A stretch of DNA of 64,000 nt from Pedobacter aquatilis (lineage in GTDB: Bacteria > Bacteroidota > Bacteroidia > Sphingobacteriales > Sphingobacteriaceae). Where the stretch lies: the NCBI RefSeq assembly GCF_030409415.1, contig NZ_JAUFPW010000034.1:169895-233894 (forward strand), read 5' to 3'. The position numbers and the translations under genes were made by a program. The notes under the pieces were generated by a model. It did not search any database. It saw nothing but the letters and a program-made list of their open reading frames with translations, and had not been told where the DNA came from. Shown in pieces: positions 51,697 through 60,639 of the stretch (its first letter is position 1; each line of letters starts with the position of its first letter).

Positions 51697-53751
51697 TTAA
51701 TTAACAACCGGAAACGCAGAAATTCTTAATCTTGCGCCTCCCATTGGCACTAATGTTAATTCTTTTTCTGTTTCATTACTTTTTAACGGACTTTTTGGTA
51801 ATATATCAACCAACCCATATTGGTCAATTTTCCATTCCGGAATCCGTTTCCCGGTAGCTTTAATTTCAATTGGTGCATTACTGTTTGTAAATGGATTATT
51901 ATCTTTTGGCCATTGCTTTTTAATAACTGAAAACGATTTGGCAATGTTATTTTTATCTACAACTAAACCATAATTCCAATCAGTTTTTGGGTGGATTTCA
52001 AACGATGGCCATTTTTGTGGATCAGCACCTTTTTGCCATCTAGAATCTCCAATAGCAGTTTCTTTACTATCTTTTTGGATATATTCTTCATCTATCTTTA
52101 AAGAATAAGTAAGCGGACCATAATTTATACTTATGCTATTTTTATTTTTCTCCCATTCACGTAATTTTAAATCCATAGGTAATTGTAAGCTTATTTTATC
52201 TCCGTTTTTCCACAAATTTTCCAGTTTGATGTATGAACCTGCTTTTGCATCAACACTAACGATTTTCCCATTTACCTTAACTATCGGATTAGCACACCAC
52301 GCAGGAACACGTAAATACAATGGAAATGAAATCGACTTTGCCGTTGCAATATCCAGGTTAACCATATCTTCGAAAGGATATTTTGTTTTTTGATTTAAGG
52401 TAACATTGGCACCATTTCCAACTTTAATGTTAACTGAAGATTCTGCATATAATTGGGCTGCAACGCCATTATCTGGTGTAGCCATCCAAGTATTTTCTGC
52501 ATGATAAACCCAACCAGCAGCGTGGTTATGTTGGCAGCAGCGACTGCTGAAAGGATTCATCATTAAAAAAGGACCAGTATTGTCGATGCCCGGATGATGG
52601 TTTTTTGCATCACTGATAACCATATTTGGAGCAGTAAGATAACGTAAGGCTTTATAATCTGGTGTGAAAGCAGCAGAAAAAGTATTAAAAGCAACATCTT
52701 CACAATTTTCTGCCCAATATATATCACCAGTCATGGCAAGCATCATCTGGTCAGAAGTCATTTGTTCTACCAAACCACAAGTCTCAACGGCTTGTCTTGG
52801 GTCATCATAGCCTTTTCTGGAGTTTTCATCACCACCAAACATACCACCAGGAACCTGCCCGTAAATTTCTCTTATAAGTTTTTGATTATTGTAACTTGCT
52901 TCTAAATCAGATTTATTATGACTTTGTAAATAGTAAGTTGCTGGTTCGCGAAAACATTGTGCAATGTTAACATTATGCCAGTTTGGTAAATTGTTTGCTT
53001 GCCTCCAGTTAGATGTATTTTTGTCGATTTTAGTTGCCAAATCAAGCAAAAATTTATCACCTGTTTTATTGTATAACCAATAAATGCTGATGATGTTATC
53101 ACCGCCACGGCTTTTCTCCCAATAATCTTCCAATAATTTATCATCAGGAATTGATAACTGCCACTTAAAATATTTAGTCATCATGGTAATTACCCTTTTA
53201 TCTCCGCTATACTCGTAATAAGATTGCAAACACCAAAGCATAGGCATATTTGTCCATAAGTCTCTCTTACCTTCACCTTTTTCTACTAGCGGACCAAAAT
53301 CTCCATTTTCTCTCTGGTTATCTATTGCTGCATTTAGCCAAAATTTTGCTTCAGAAATCATTTTAGAATCATTTAGCATGTAGCCAATATTTGCATATCC
53401 TTTTAACCAATACGGCAATTCTTCCCATCCATATTTACCTTTACCATCTTTATGCAGCCAAGCGTTGTCTTCCTTTGATAACCAAATGCTAATTTCACCC
53501 AAGTTTCCGGTTAAGCCATTTTTTTGAAGATTTAAAGCATTTTTAAGCCAACCGCCAGGTTTAATCGTTCCAACTGGTAATTTAATAAAATGATTTTTTA
53601 ATAATGGTGCTCTATTATTCTGATAAAAACTATTATCTAAATTATTGTTGGTGTTTGTAACAACAGTAGCTTTTAAGCTTTGCGCATTTAGTTTATCGTT
53701 ATTCAAAACTCCAAAAATTAATACAATAAATAGGAAAGATTTGTGGCTCAT
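51697..53751 (-). CDS. GH127-type glycoside hydrolase (DUF1680, beta-L-arabinofuranosidase family)
   Basis: This 684-residue exported enzyme has a signal peptide (1-24, LNAQ), an (alpha/alpha)6 barrel (about 60-430) and C-terminal beta domains (about 440-684). GH127 enzymes use a zinc-bound cysteine nucleophile; the ligand pattern is present as Glu323-x-Cys325 (VETCGLVEQ) and Cys405-Cys406 (SRCCQHN), matching the Glu, Cys, Cys, Cys set of the founding enzyme. Specificity may be beta-L-arabinofuranose or a related sugar; the family is broad. It stands alone, outside any polysaccharide-utilisation locus in this window. Confidence 0.88.
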   Translation of the reverse strand: MSHKSFLFIVLIFGVLNNDKLNAQSLKATVVTNTNNNLDNSFYQNNRAPLLKNHFIKLPVGTIKPGGWLKNALNLQKNGLTGNLGEISIWLSKEDNAWLHKDGKGKYGWEELPYWLKGYANIGYMLNDSKMISEAKFWLNAAIDNQRENGDFGPLVEKGEGKRDLWTNMPMLWCLQSYYEYSGDKRVITMMTKYFKWQLSIPDDKLLEDYWEKSRGGDNIISIYWLYNKTGDKFLLDLATKIDKNTSNWRQANNLPNWHNVNIAQCFREPATYYLQSHNKSDLEASYNNQKLIREIYGQVPGGMFGGDENSRKGYDDPRQAVETCGLVEQMTSDQMMLAMTGDIYWAENCEDVAFNTFSAAFTPDYKALRYLTAPNMVISDAKNHHPGIDNTGPFLMMNPFSSRCCQHNHAAGWVYHAENTWMATPDNGVAAQLYAESSVNIKVGNGANVTLNQKTKYPFEDMVNLDIATAKSISFPLYLRVPAWCANPIVKVNGKIVSVDAKAGSYIKLENLWKNGDKISLQLPMDLKLREWEKNKNSISINYGPLTYSLKIDEEYIQKDSKETAIGDSRWQKGADPQKWPSFEIHPKTDWNYGLVVDKNNIAKSFSVIKKQWPKDNNPFTNSNAPIEIKATGKRIPEWKIDQYGLVDILPKSPLKSNETEKELTLVPMGGARLRISAFPVVN

Positions 53752-53903
53752 AAAATCGATTTAGTTAATGGTTAATTGAAATAAAATTAATTTATTATTT
53801 AGTAAAGTCATTAATTATTTATAAAATGTTACAAGATAAATTTTAAACAAATAATTTAAATTATTCGTAATTTTCGTCACCTTTCACACTAACCGAAATT
53901 GCT

Positions 53904-54371
53904 ATGTACATTCCTAAAAGAATAATTTTAATTTTAACACTCTTTTTTATAAGTCAAAAATCAATGGGACAAACCGAACAGAAGCAAGCACCTGCAGTAC
54001 TAAACCATATAGCAATTTATGTAGCTGATTTAAAATCTGCTAGCGACTTTTACGAGAGTCTATTTAATTTACCAATAATTCCCGAACCATTTAAAGATGG
54101 TAAGCATACGTGGTTCAGTTTAGGAAACGCCGGTCATTTGCATATTATTCAAGGAGATGATAGCAAAGCCACCTTCAATAAAAATAACCACTTATGTTTT
54201 AGTGTATCATCGATTGATGATTTCATTCAAAAACTTAATAAAAAAGGTATAAAATTTGAAGATTGGGCAGGCAAGGTTGGGGCAATAAACTTTCGTGTTG
54301 ATGGTGTTAAGCAAATTTATTTTAAGGATTTAGATAATCATTGGTTAGAAGTGAACGATGCAAAGGATTAA
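53904..54371 (+). CDS. Exported VOC-superfamily protein (glyoxalase/dioxygenase fold)
   Basis: This 155-residue protein begins with a signal peptide (1-22, KSMGQ) and then one VOC domain (about 30-152) with two beta-alpha-beta-beta-beta units. Metal-ligand-like positions are His35 in LNHIAIYV, the NAGHLHII strand, NNHLCFSV and the final Glu in NHWLEVND. VOC enzymes (glyoxalase I, extradiol dioxygenases, resistance proteins) are usually cytosolic, so an exported one is less common. Function is unknown. A histidine kinase gene follows on the same strand. Confidence 0.87.
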   Translation: MYIPKRIILILTLFFISQKSMGQTEQKQAPAVLNHIAIYVADLKSASDFYESLFNLPIIPEPFKDGKHTWFSLGNAGHLHIIQGDDSKATFNKNNHLCFSVSSIDDFIQKLNKKGIKFEDWAGKVGAINFRVDGVKQIYFKDLDNHWLEVNDAKD

Positions 54372-54474
54372 AGCCTGATAAATACCTGTTTATTCAAATA
54401 AACTGCTTGTAAAGCAAGATTTAATTCTAATTATTAATTTGGACAGTAACTACAATTGTCTACAAAACTCTAAA

Positions 54475-55548
54475 ATGCATAACGATATATTTTGCCAAAT
54501 TGGCGATACCTCAAGAGATATTTATTTTATTTTCAACTATCAAACAAAGGAATTTGATTATGTAGGGCAGGCTTTTGAACCTATTTTCGGAATAGAGACA
54601 AATCTGGTAAAAGTTGCTCCACTTAAATTATTGGATTTTATTCATCCCGAAGACAAAAACCTTGTTTTAGAGTTTTACAGAGAGTGTTCAGAAGAAGCAG
54701 TAAATCGAAAATATGAATTTAGAATTATTGATGCGGAAGAGACAATTAAATATTTGCGTGTTAGTACTTATCCAATTAAACACGATGGAAAACTTTCATT
54801 AATAGCCGGTATTGCTGAAGATGTTAGTGTAGCTAAACACAATAACTTTCACATAGAGAAAATTAATGCTCGAAAAAATACGACACTTGAAATTGTCTCC
54901 CACGATTTAAAAGAGCCTATGGCTATGATAAGTCTTGCAGTATCTGATTTGCTAAAGGATAAGCTTTTTGAAGGACAGGAAAGAATTTTGGCATCGCTTA
55001 CATTTATAAAAGATATGTGCGAGCGAAATATTTTGCTTATACGGAATTTAATTAACCATGAATTTTTGAGTTCTTCGGAAATAGAAATTAGAAAGGAGCG
55101 AACGGATATTGTGCATGAAATAAAGGAGGTTATAGGATTCTATAAAATGTCAGAAGCGAATTTATTTAGGAATTTTCATTTTACTAGTTACGAAGAAAAA
55201 ATATATGCATTTACAGATAGTATGAAGTTAATGCAGGTCATTAATAATTTGATATCTAATTCGATTAAGTTTACCAAGGTTAATGGTTCAATCAGTATTA
55301 ATATTGAAGATAGAGGTGAACGTATAATTATAAGTGTGAGTGATGACGGAATAGGTATACCAAAACATTTACAGCCTTATATTTTCGATAGATTTAGCAT
55401 CGCCATGCGAGATGGTTTAAAAGGGGAGGATTCTTGGGGGCTAGGAATGGCAATTGCAAAGGTAATTGTAAATCTTCATAATGGTAGAATTTGGCTAGAA
55501 AGTGTTGAAAATGTTGGCTCGAAATTTTTTATCGAAATCCCAAAATAA
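54475..55548 (+). CDS. PAS-domain sensor histidine kinase (soluble)
   Basis: This 357-residue kinase starts at the ATG at 54475; an upstream TTG at 54439 would add 12 residues. A PAS fold (about 10-125: FDYVGQAFEPIFGIE to YLRVSTYPIKHDGKLSLIAGIAED) is followed by a HisKA region with phospho-acceptor His in VSHDLKEPMAMI, and an ATPase domain with NNLISNSIKFTK (N box), DDGIGIP (G1) and WGLGMAIAK (G2). There is no membrane segment, so the signal is cytosolic. No response regulator lies nearby; the partner is unknown. Confidence 0.88.
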   Translation: MHNDIFCQIGDTSRDIYFIFNYQTKEFDYVGQAFEPIFGIETNLVKVAPLKLLDFIHPEDKNLVLEFYRECSEEAVNRKYEFRIIDAEETIKYLRVSTYPIKHDGKLSLIAGIAEDVSVAKHNNFHIEKINARKNTTLEIVSHDLKEPMAMISLAVSDLLKDKLFEGQERILASLTFIKDMCERNILLIRNLINHEFLSSSEIEIRKERTDIVHEIKEVIGFYKMSEANLFRNFHFTSYEEKIYAFTDSMKLMQVINNLISNSIKFTKVNGSISINIEDRGERIIISVSDDGIGIPKHLQPYIFDRFSIAMRDGLKGEDSWGLGMAIAKVIVNLHNGRIWLESVENVGSKFFIEIPK

Positions 55549-55556
55549 TTAATTAT

Positions 55557-55617
55557 TTATTCATTATCGTTTGTGTTTTATTCATTAGAAATAGCCGGAG
55601 TTTATTCACTTTATTCA
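55557..55617. promoter_or_regulatory. Four spaced TTATTCA heptamers
   Basis: TTATTCA occurs at 55557, 55578, 55602 and 55611 (the first two extended to TTATTCATTA). The first three are about two helical turns apart. They sit between the kinase gene and a downstream terminator. Binding by a regulator is possible but not shown. Confidence 0.35.
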
Positions 55618-55703
55618 TACAGATTAAAGTTTTAACATTTTATCTAATTTGGGGTTAATCATATAAAGCTTATCAGGATTGGAAGCAATGATTAATTTAG
55701 AGG

Positions 55704-55738
55704 ATTGCAGGTTATGTTAAAGTAGCCTGCAATTTTTT
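55704..55738 (+). terminator. Rho-independent terminator
   Basis: ATTGCAGG (55704-55711) pairs with CCTGCAAT (55726-55733) and is followed by TTTTTA. It lies 156 bases after the kinase stop and isolates the downstream 60-residue gene. Confidence 0.75.
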
Positions 55739-55801
55739 ATCGTTAAAAATACTTCTAATTAGTCATTTGCAAAGTTTCTGATATTTAAAATCTAAAATAT
55801 C

Positions 55802-55984
55802 ATGATAGAAGTTAATCAAAACACATCTTCGCAACAATTGGATACTATCCAAGAAGGAGATCAGATTTGCTATAAGCATGGCAAATTTGGATTAGTAGAA
55901 AAAATACAAATCATACTTTCAAAAGGAAGGAAGAAATATTTTTATAAGTTGAAAAACGATAGAACAATTTTTGTGATGAGATAG
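55802..55984 (+). CDS. Small 60-residue protein
   Basis: The reading frame encodes a compact beta-rich protein with no signal peptide: MIEVNQNTSSQQLDTIQEGD, then ICYKHGKFGLVEKIQIIL, and a basic C-terminus (SKGRKKYFYKLKNDRTIFVMR). It lies between two terminators (55704 and 56001), the second only 17 bases after its stop, which supports a real one-gene transcript. I do not recognise the family; the charge pattern could suit nucleic-acid binding, without proof. Confidence 0.6.
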   Translation: MIEVNQNTSSQQLDTIQEGDQICYKHGKFGLVEKIQIILSKGRKKYFYKLKNDRTIFVMR

Positions 55985-56000
55985 CATGGTTTTAGCAAAG

Positions 56001-56030
56001 AAAAAGCCTCGAAAATTTTCGAGGCTTTTT
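56001..56030. terminator. Terminator, perfect palindrome
   Basis: AAAAAGCCTCGAAAA (56001-56015) and its exact complement (56016-56030) form a 15-bp stem-type palindrome followed by a C-T-rich run. It ends the small-protein gene. Confidence 0.85.
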
Positions 56031-56220
56031 CTTTTTAGTGGTTCTATTTGTTTTATTGTTATGAGGTGCCTGCCCTACACGGATATCCCGCTCACAGGAC
56101 TTATTTTCTGCTTATTTGTTGATAACAAGTTAGCGAATGAAAGGTTTCGTTTTACAAAATAATTATAAACAAAAGCTGAAAAATGTTAATAACTCCGCAG
56201 ACAGAAAATACTAAAATTGT

Positions 56221-56883
56221 TTAAATCAAGTTATCAAAATATGGGTCCTTATAATCCTTAACAACTTTCAAAACATTTGGGTATTTATCAAAATCCTCAG
56301 CATTATGTGCAGTACTTAAAACAATGCATTTCATGCCTGCATTTAGTGCAGCTTCAACGCCTTTAGGTGCATCCTCAAAAACGAGGCAATCTGCAGCATT
56401 TATATGCAGTAATTCAGCACATTTTAAAAATGTTTCAGGGTGTGGCTTACTTTCCGCAACGTCGTTAGCACTAACAATTGCCTTAATATAATTTCTAATA
56501 TTCAAACCATCTAATACAAAATCAATATTAAAAGGAATAGCGGCAGAGCCAATGGCCATTGGTAAACCAGCAGATTTTGCCTTATTTAATAATTCAGTTA
56601 AGCCATTAATAAGTTTTAGTTCATTTAAATAATCTTTTTGATAAATTGTCTCCTTTTTAATTGAGATATCATCCATTTGCTGGTGCGTAAAATAGCCTTG
56701 GCCAAAAACACGTTGTAAAAGTTCATCGTTTTTACCATACATCTGGAGTTTAACATCGGCATAAGATATATTTGCATTTAAATCATCATTTAAAACTGTG
56801 TGCCATGCTTTGTTATGATATTCCATATCATCTATCATGGTGCCGTTTAAATCGAAAAGCAAAGCTTTGGGGCTAAAAATCAT
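56221..56883 (-). CDS. HAD hydrolase, beta-phosphoglucomutase-like, with a changed catalytic motif
   Basis: This 220-residue HAD-family protein has a helical cap of the beta-phosphoglucomutase type (about 17-85). The nucleophile Asp11 is present in LLFDLNGTMID, but the usual acid/base Asp two residues later is Asn13 (D-L-N-G-T instead of D-x-D-G-T). The Ser/Thr motif (GSAA), Lys motif (AESKPHPE) and acidic motif (VFEDAPKGVEAA) are normal. The change may slow phosphatase activity or reflect a different reaction. Substrates of relatives are small sugar phosphates. Confidence 0.88.
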   Translation of the reverse strand: MIFSPKALLFDLNGTMIDDMEYHNKAWHTVLNDDLNANISYADVKLQMYGKNDELLQRVFGQGYFTHQQMDDISIKKETIYQKDYLNELKLINGLTELLNKAKSAGLPMAIGSAAIPFNIDFVLDGLNIRNYIKAIVSANDVAESKPHPETFLKCAELLHINAADCLVFEDAPKGVEAALNAGMKCIVLSTAHNAEDFDKYPNVLKVVKDYKDPYFDNLI

Positions 56884-56978
56884 TTTTAAGGAATTAAGTG
56901 CTAAAGATAAAAAAATACATAAATGCTCAGAATGTAAATTTAAACTATTAGATTAGTTATAAAATAAATTATCTACTC

Positions 56979-57815
56979 ATGAGGTACTTAAGTTTAATTG
57001 TTCCGCTGTTTATTGTAATTTTTATTGTTTTATGGCGCTACAATAAAACAGAAAGTAAGGTGAATAGGGTTGATGAAGAGGGGAACTTTAAAAATTTTGG
57101 TATCCAGTGGGCGGATAGTTTAATGCAACGTTTACCTGCAAATTTGGATACCTCAATTATTGTAAGTGATGCAAACGAAAAACCTCTACAGTTTTACCAA
57201 TATATTAAACCTGTGTTTAATGGCGAGGCGACAATTTATTTAGAAAACGGGAGATGGAGATTGCAACGATTTACAAAAATTGCTCTAGATTCATTAGAAA
57301 GAGATGATTTTGCAATTGCTCGTGCCGATAGATATTCAGCTTACAGAAATCCAGATTCATCAACTACTTATCAGCAAAAATTTATAAACATTGCCAATAG
57401 ATTAAATATGGCAGATTATATTTTAGTAATTAAGCATCAACGCAAAATGTATGTTAAAAGGAAAGGTATTAATATATTGGAATTTGATATTAACTTAGGT
57501 GGGAAACCTGTAGGCAATAAACAATATGAAGGTGATCGCAAAACGCCGGAGGGCATATACCATCTTGACGTTAAGTTTAATAGAACAGATAAATTTTATA
57601 AGAGTTTTATGATCTCATATCCCAATTCGGTAGATAAAGAAAGAGCAGCGAGAAAAGGAGTTAAGCCAGGCTCAGGAATTTTGATACATGGCACAAGCCT
57701 AAACCGAAGAAATGCAAAAGATTGGACAAATGGTTGTATTGCATTAAAAAACAAAGAAATGGATTCGCTTTTTAACCATGTTTTGGATGGAACAAAAATA
57801 GAAATTAGAAAATAG
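56979..57815 (+). CDS. L,D-transpeptidase family protein (YkuD domain)
   Basis: This 278-residue protein has an N-terminal membrane anchor (about 3-20) and a YkuD domain (about 146-278). The catalytic motif is HGTSLN (His237) and DWTNGCIAL (Cys253). It would cross-link peptidoglycan between diaminopimelate residues or attach proteins in the periplasm. The region before the domain (about 30-145) is a charged alpha/beta stretch without a known name. It is convergent with the sigma factor gene, 4 bases apart. Confidence 0.88.
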   Translation: MRYLSLIVPLFIVIFIVLWRYNKTESKVNRVDEEGNFKNFGIQWADSLMQRLPANLDTSIIVSDANEKPLQFYQYIKPVFNGEATIYLENGRWRLQRFTKIALDSLERDDFAIARADRYSAYRNPDSSTTYQQKFINIANRLNMADYILVIKHQRKMYVKRKGINILEFDINLGGKPVGNKQYEGDRKTPEGIYHLDVKFNRTDKFYKSFMISYPNSVDKERAARKGVKPGSGILIHGTSLNRRNAKDWTNGCIALKNKEMDSLFNHVLDGTKIEIRK

Positions 57816-57819
57816 CGGT

Positions 57820-58341
57820 TTATGCTCCCGCTATTTCCTTGGTATATGTTTTAAGGTATTTTTTTAACATCTCTCTTGCTACAAATATCCTGGTTTTTAC
57901 TGTCCCTAATGGAATCTGAAGCATATCCGCAATTTCGTGGTATTTATAACCTTCAAAATATTTTATAAATGGAGTATGATAAGCTTCCGGAAGAGAAGCC
58001 AGAGCTTTATTTATATCGCCAACAACAAATTTTCCAACAGCATCATTCTTGGTTGAGCTATGCATTAAACTCGATGATGAAATTTCATCGGTCTGTGTTA
58101 TCAATGTTCTGGTTTTAGAAATTCTTCTGTAATTATTGATGAATGTATTGCGCATAATTACAAATAACCATCCTTTAATATTAGTACCCTCCTGGAAATT
58201 GTTATAAAATCTAATTGCCTTTAGTAACGTATCTTGAACAAGGTCATTAGCATCTTCAACATCATTGGTAAATTTTAATGCATGTAATCTTAAAGAAACT
58301 GCATGAGCATTAATAATGTGGTTAAACTCAAGTGTTGTCAT
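57820..58341 (-). CDS. ECF-family RNA polymerase sigma factor
   Basis: This 173-residue sigma factor has region 2 (about 10-80, with DVEDANDLVQDTLLKAIRFYNNF and IKGWLFVIMRNTFINNYRR) and region 4 (about 110-165, with LPEAYHTPFIKYFEGYKYHEIADMLQ and a helix-turn-helix IPLGTVKTRIFVAREML). No anti-sigma gene is adjacent, so it may be controlled by its own level or at a distance. The target promoters are unknown. Confidence 0.94.
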   Translation of the reverse strand: MTTLEFNHIINAHAVSLRLHALKFTNDVEDANDLVQDTLLKAIRFYNNFQEGTNIKGWLFVIMRNTFINNYRRISKTRTLITQTDEISSSSLMHSSTKNDAVGKFVVGDINKALASLPEAYHTPFIKYFEGYKYHEIADMLQIPLGTVKTRIFVAREMLKKYLKTYTKEIAGA

Positions 58342-58655
58342 AATATTCGGTTTTAGGTATTTAGCTTAATGTTGACAAAACGTATACCACATAAAGTATT
58401 TAAATTTGACCTAAAAACCAGTAAAGTCTAAATATTGGCTCTAATATGTTAAATAGCTATCTAAAAAAAATTACTTCAAATTTATTAGGTATTTATACTT
58501 AGTTTTTTGGGTATTTAAACATGTATTAGCTTTTTTTAGATAAAGTGCTAATTAATGATAATTGGATATTTTTGCAGTCAGGATAGTTACTAATTACTAG
58601 AACTGAACGATTTTACTAATCTTTCTAATCAGTTTTTTGAATCATAATAATATTA
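58342..58655. other. 314-base divergent spacer
   Basis: The spacer between the sigma factor and the Crp-type gene is AT-rich and contains no credible ORF. It holds the candidate -7 box at 58567. No other structure stands out. Confidence 0.5.
58567..58574 (+). promoter_or_regulatory. Candidate -7 box for the Crp-type gene
   Basis: TATTTTTG matches TAnnTTTG, 81 bases upstream of the ATG at 58656. The long leader is unremarkable. Confidence 0.38.
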
Positions 58656-59276
58656 ATGAATCCAGAAAAAATAAGTACAGAAAACAAATGGTTGCAATTT
58701 GGCGGTTTTTCGCCTTTGATAACAATTTTTAAGGCTTTTCATCCATTAAATGAAGAGATTGAGAAAATTATTAATGATGAAACTTTTCCCGTAGTTTTTA
58801 AGAAGAATAAATTCATATCATCACCACTACATAAAAACAAATATATTTTTTTAATACTCGAAGGTACTGTACGTGGGTTTATGAAACACGGAAATAAGGA
58901 AATTACCACATGGATTTCAAAAGAAAATGAATTGGTAGGTACGATTAGAAATCTTTGGGAAGATGAAGCCACAGAGGAATACATCCAAGCAATAGAACCA
59001 ATTTTAGCAATTGCAATACCGCATACAATGTCTAAAGAACTTTATGAGAAATTTCCGATAGCAAATTACGTGGGTAGAAAAATGACTGAAATGTACTATG
59101 CACAGGCATTTGAACGTGGTTATTTAATTAGATTACAATCTGCTGAACGCAGGTATAAACGTTTTTTGAAATCTTATCCTGCTTTGATAGATCGTGTTCC
59201 ATTAAAGTTTATCGCATCATTTTTAGGCATGAGATTAGAAACTTTATCAAGAATTAGAGCGAAAATTAATGCTTAA
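58656..59276 (+). CDS. Crp/Fnr-family transcriptional regulator
   Basis: This 206-residue protein has a cyclic-nucleotide-binding-like beta-roll (about 35-140, with KYIFLILEGTVRGFMKHGNKEITTWI) and a short C-terminal helical part with KFIASFLGMRLETLSRIRAKI, a minimal HTH of the Crp type. The ligand-binding Arg/Glu signature of cAMP-CRP is not clear, so the effector is uncertain. It overlaps the PAP2 gene by four bases at the stop codons, the two being convergent. Confidence 0.85.
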   Translation: MNPEKISTENKWLQFGGFSPLITIFKAFHPLNEEIEKIINDETFPVVFKKNKFISSPLHKNKYIFLILEGTVRGFMKHGNKEITTWISKENELVGTIRNLWEDEATEEYIQAIEPILAIAIPHTMSKELYEKFPIANYVGRKMTEMYYAQAFERGYLIRLQSAERRYKRFLKSYPALIDRVPLKFIASFLGMRLETLSRIRAKINA

Positions 59277-59914
59277 TTAACTTTGGTAGGGCTTTTTTTA
59301 AAGTAAAAATAACACAATGGGAATAAACAGATTAAACCCAATAGAATACCTCCAATTGTATCAGTAAACCAATGTGCGCCAAGATAAATTCTCGAAGGAG
59401 CAATCATCAGAATTAAAAAAATCGATATACAGGTCAAGAAATTTCGAAGGCTATTTGGAATGGTTTTAAGTCTTTGCATGAGTACAATCAAAAATCCAAA
59501 GAAAAGTACATAAGATAAAACATGGCCGCTTGGATAGCTTTGAAAGCGGTTAACTTCTACTAAGCGCACATAAAAGCTGGTTGGTCTTGGTCTGTTAATA
59601 ATGTTTTTTATGCCGAGAATTACCAAGCCTGAAAACAAAGTAAGCGCAATAAAATAACTCTCTCTTTTATATTTTTTTAAAAAAAATATGGCTGCAACTA
59701 CTAAAACAGAAAGCAGAGACCAAGGTAATTCTCCAAAAACACTTATTGCCAACATCACTCTATCTAGCCAAACCGATTGATATTTCTGTACAGCCAACGA
59801 AACATTAATATCAAATGGTAAAATTGGATGTTTGGCGATGAAGAAACTTAAAAAAGCAAAGCTTAAGATTAAAATAAATAGTATTGTAATTAGAAGTTTC
59901 TGTTTTTTAATCAT
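59273..59914 (-). CDS. PAP2-family membrane phosphatase
   Basis: This 213-residue integral membrane protein has about six hydrophobic segments and the three PAP2 motifs: KNIINRPRP (Lys103, Arg108), YPSGH (127-131, His131) and SRIYLGAHWFTD (Arg175, His181, Asp185). Such enzymes remove phosphate from phosphatidate or undecaprenyl pyrophosphate. Whether it recycles the lipid carrier for cell-wall synthesis cannot be decided by sequence. Confidence 0.92.
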   Translation of the reverse strand: MIKKQKLLITILFILILSFAFLSFFIAKHPILPFDINVSLAVQKYQSVWLDRVMLAISVFGELPWSLLSVLVVAAIFFLKKYKRESYFIALTLFSGLVILGIKNIINRPRPTSFYVRLVEVNRFQSYPSGHVLSYVLFFGFLIVLMQRLKTIPNSLRNFLTCISIFLILMIAPSRIYLGAHWFTDTIGGILLGLICLFPLCYFYFKKSPTKVN

Positions 59915-60357
59915 GGTAAATATTTATACAAGCTTCAAAACTATAAAAATTATTTACAAAGCATTTCCATGTATCAAGAATCTTATTTTATTAATGTTTA
60001 TAATGTAAAAAACACTTTCTATCAAGGATTTTAAACTGTTGGTATATGCTACTTTGTTTTGTCATATTGTTTAATAATCTTCGAATAGATTATAGGAAAT
60101 CTACGGCTTAAACAGTCGGCACTGCTACCTCTTTGTCGACTGTAAAAGCAGCCAAAAAACCCGCCTCTAAAATTCACATTCTCAATACTTTATTAGGCAC
60201 GAGCATAAATTTTTTATTTATTGCTCTGTTTAAAATTTTTACATAAATCGAAAATGAAATATTAAAAACAATTAATGTAAACTGTTGTATCTAAATTAGA
60301 TATACTATTTTTATAATAAAAAGCGCTTATTTACGCATACCTAAACATTAATGTATT
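59915..60357. other. 443-base spacer, no gene seen
   Basis: This AT-rich spacer separates the PAP2 gene from the 92-residue gene; the two are divergent. Between 60100 and 60180 is a GC-richer stretch with a weak hairpin: ACAGTCG (60112-60118) and CGACTGT (60137-60143). No ORF or known RNA is recognised. Confidence 0.45.
59936..59943 (-). promoter_or_regulatory. Candidate -7 box for the PAP2 gene
   Basis: On the minus strand this reads TAGTTTTG, an exact TAnnTTTG match 21 bases upstream of the start at 59914. Confidence 0.38.
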
Positions 60358-60636
60358 ATGATTTATCAAAGCAAAGTAAGGCTCGAAATGAACGATTCTC
60401 TTACAAAAAAAGTTATCGAATTACATGACAAAGGATACGATTGCGATTTCCTTTTGATTGGTGATGCATTTATATTATGTATGCAAACCAATAGAAAATA
60501 TCCTGTTAATGATGTAACCGTAAATGTTGTTAAAAGAGCTTACGATGATTTTTCTCATTCATATAAACATATCCACACGATAGAAACAAGTAGTGGCGAG
60601 AAAGGTGTTTTATTAGCAGATTCTGTTTTTAATTAG
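60358..60636 (+). CDS. Small 92-residue conserved-type protein
   Basis: This cytosolic protein has no signal peptide. The pattern SLTKKVIELHDKGYDCDFLLIGDAFILC followed by VNDVTVNVVKRAYDDFSH resembles a family of about 100-residue Bacteroidota proteins sometimes labelled phosphoribosylpyrophosphate synthetase, though they lack any such enzyme domain. The function is unknown. The last third (YKHIHTIETSSGEKGVLLAD) is beta-rich. Confidence 0.7.
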   Translation: MIYQSKVRLEMNDSLTKKVIELHDKGYDCDFLLIGDAFILCMQTNRKYPVNDVTVNVVKRAYDDFSHSYKHIHTIETSSGEKGVLLADSVFN

Positions 60637-60639
60637 TAA

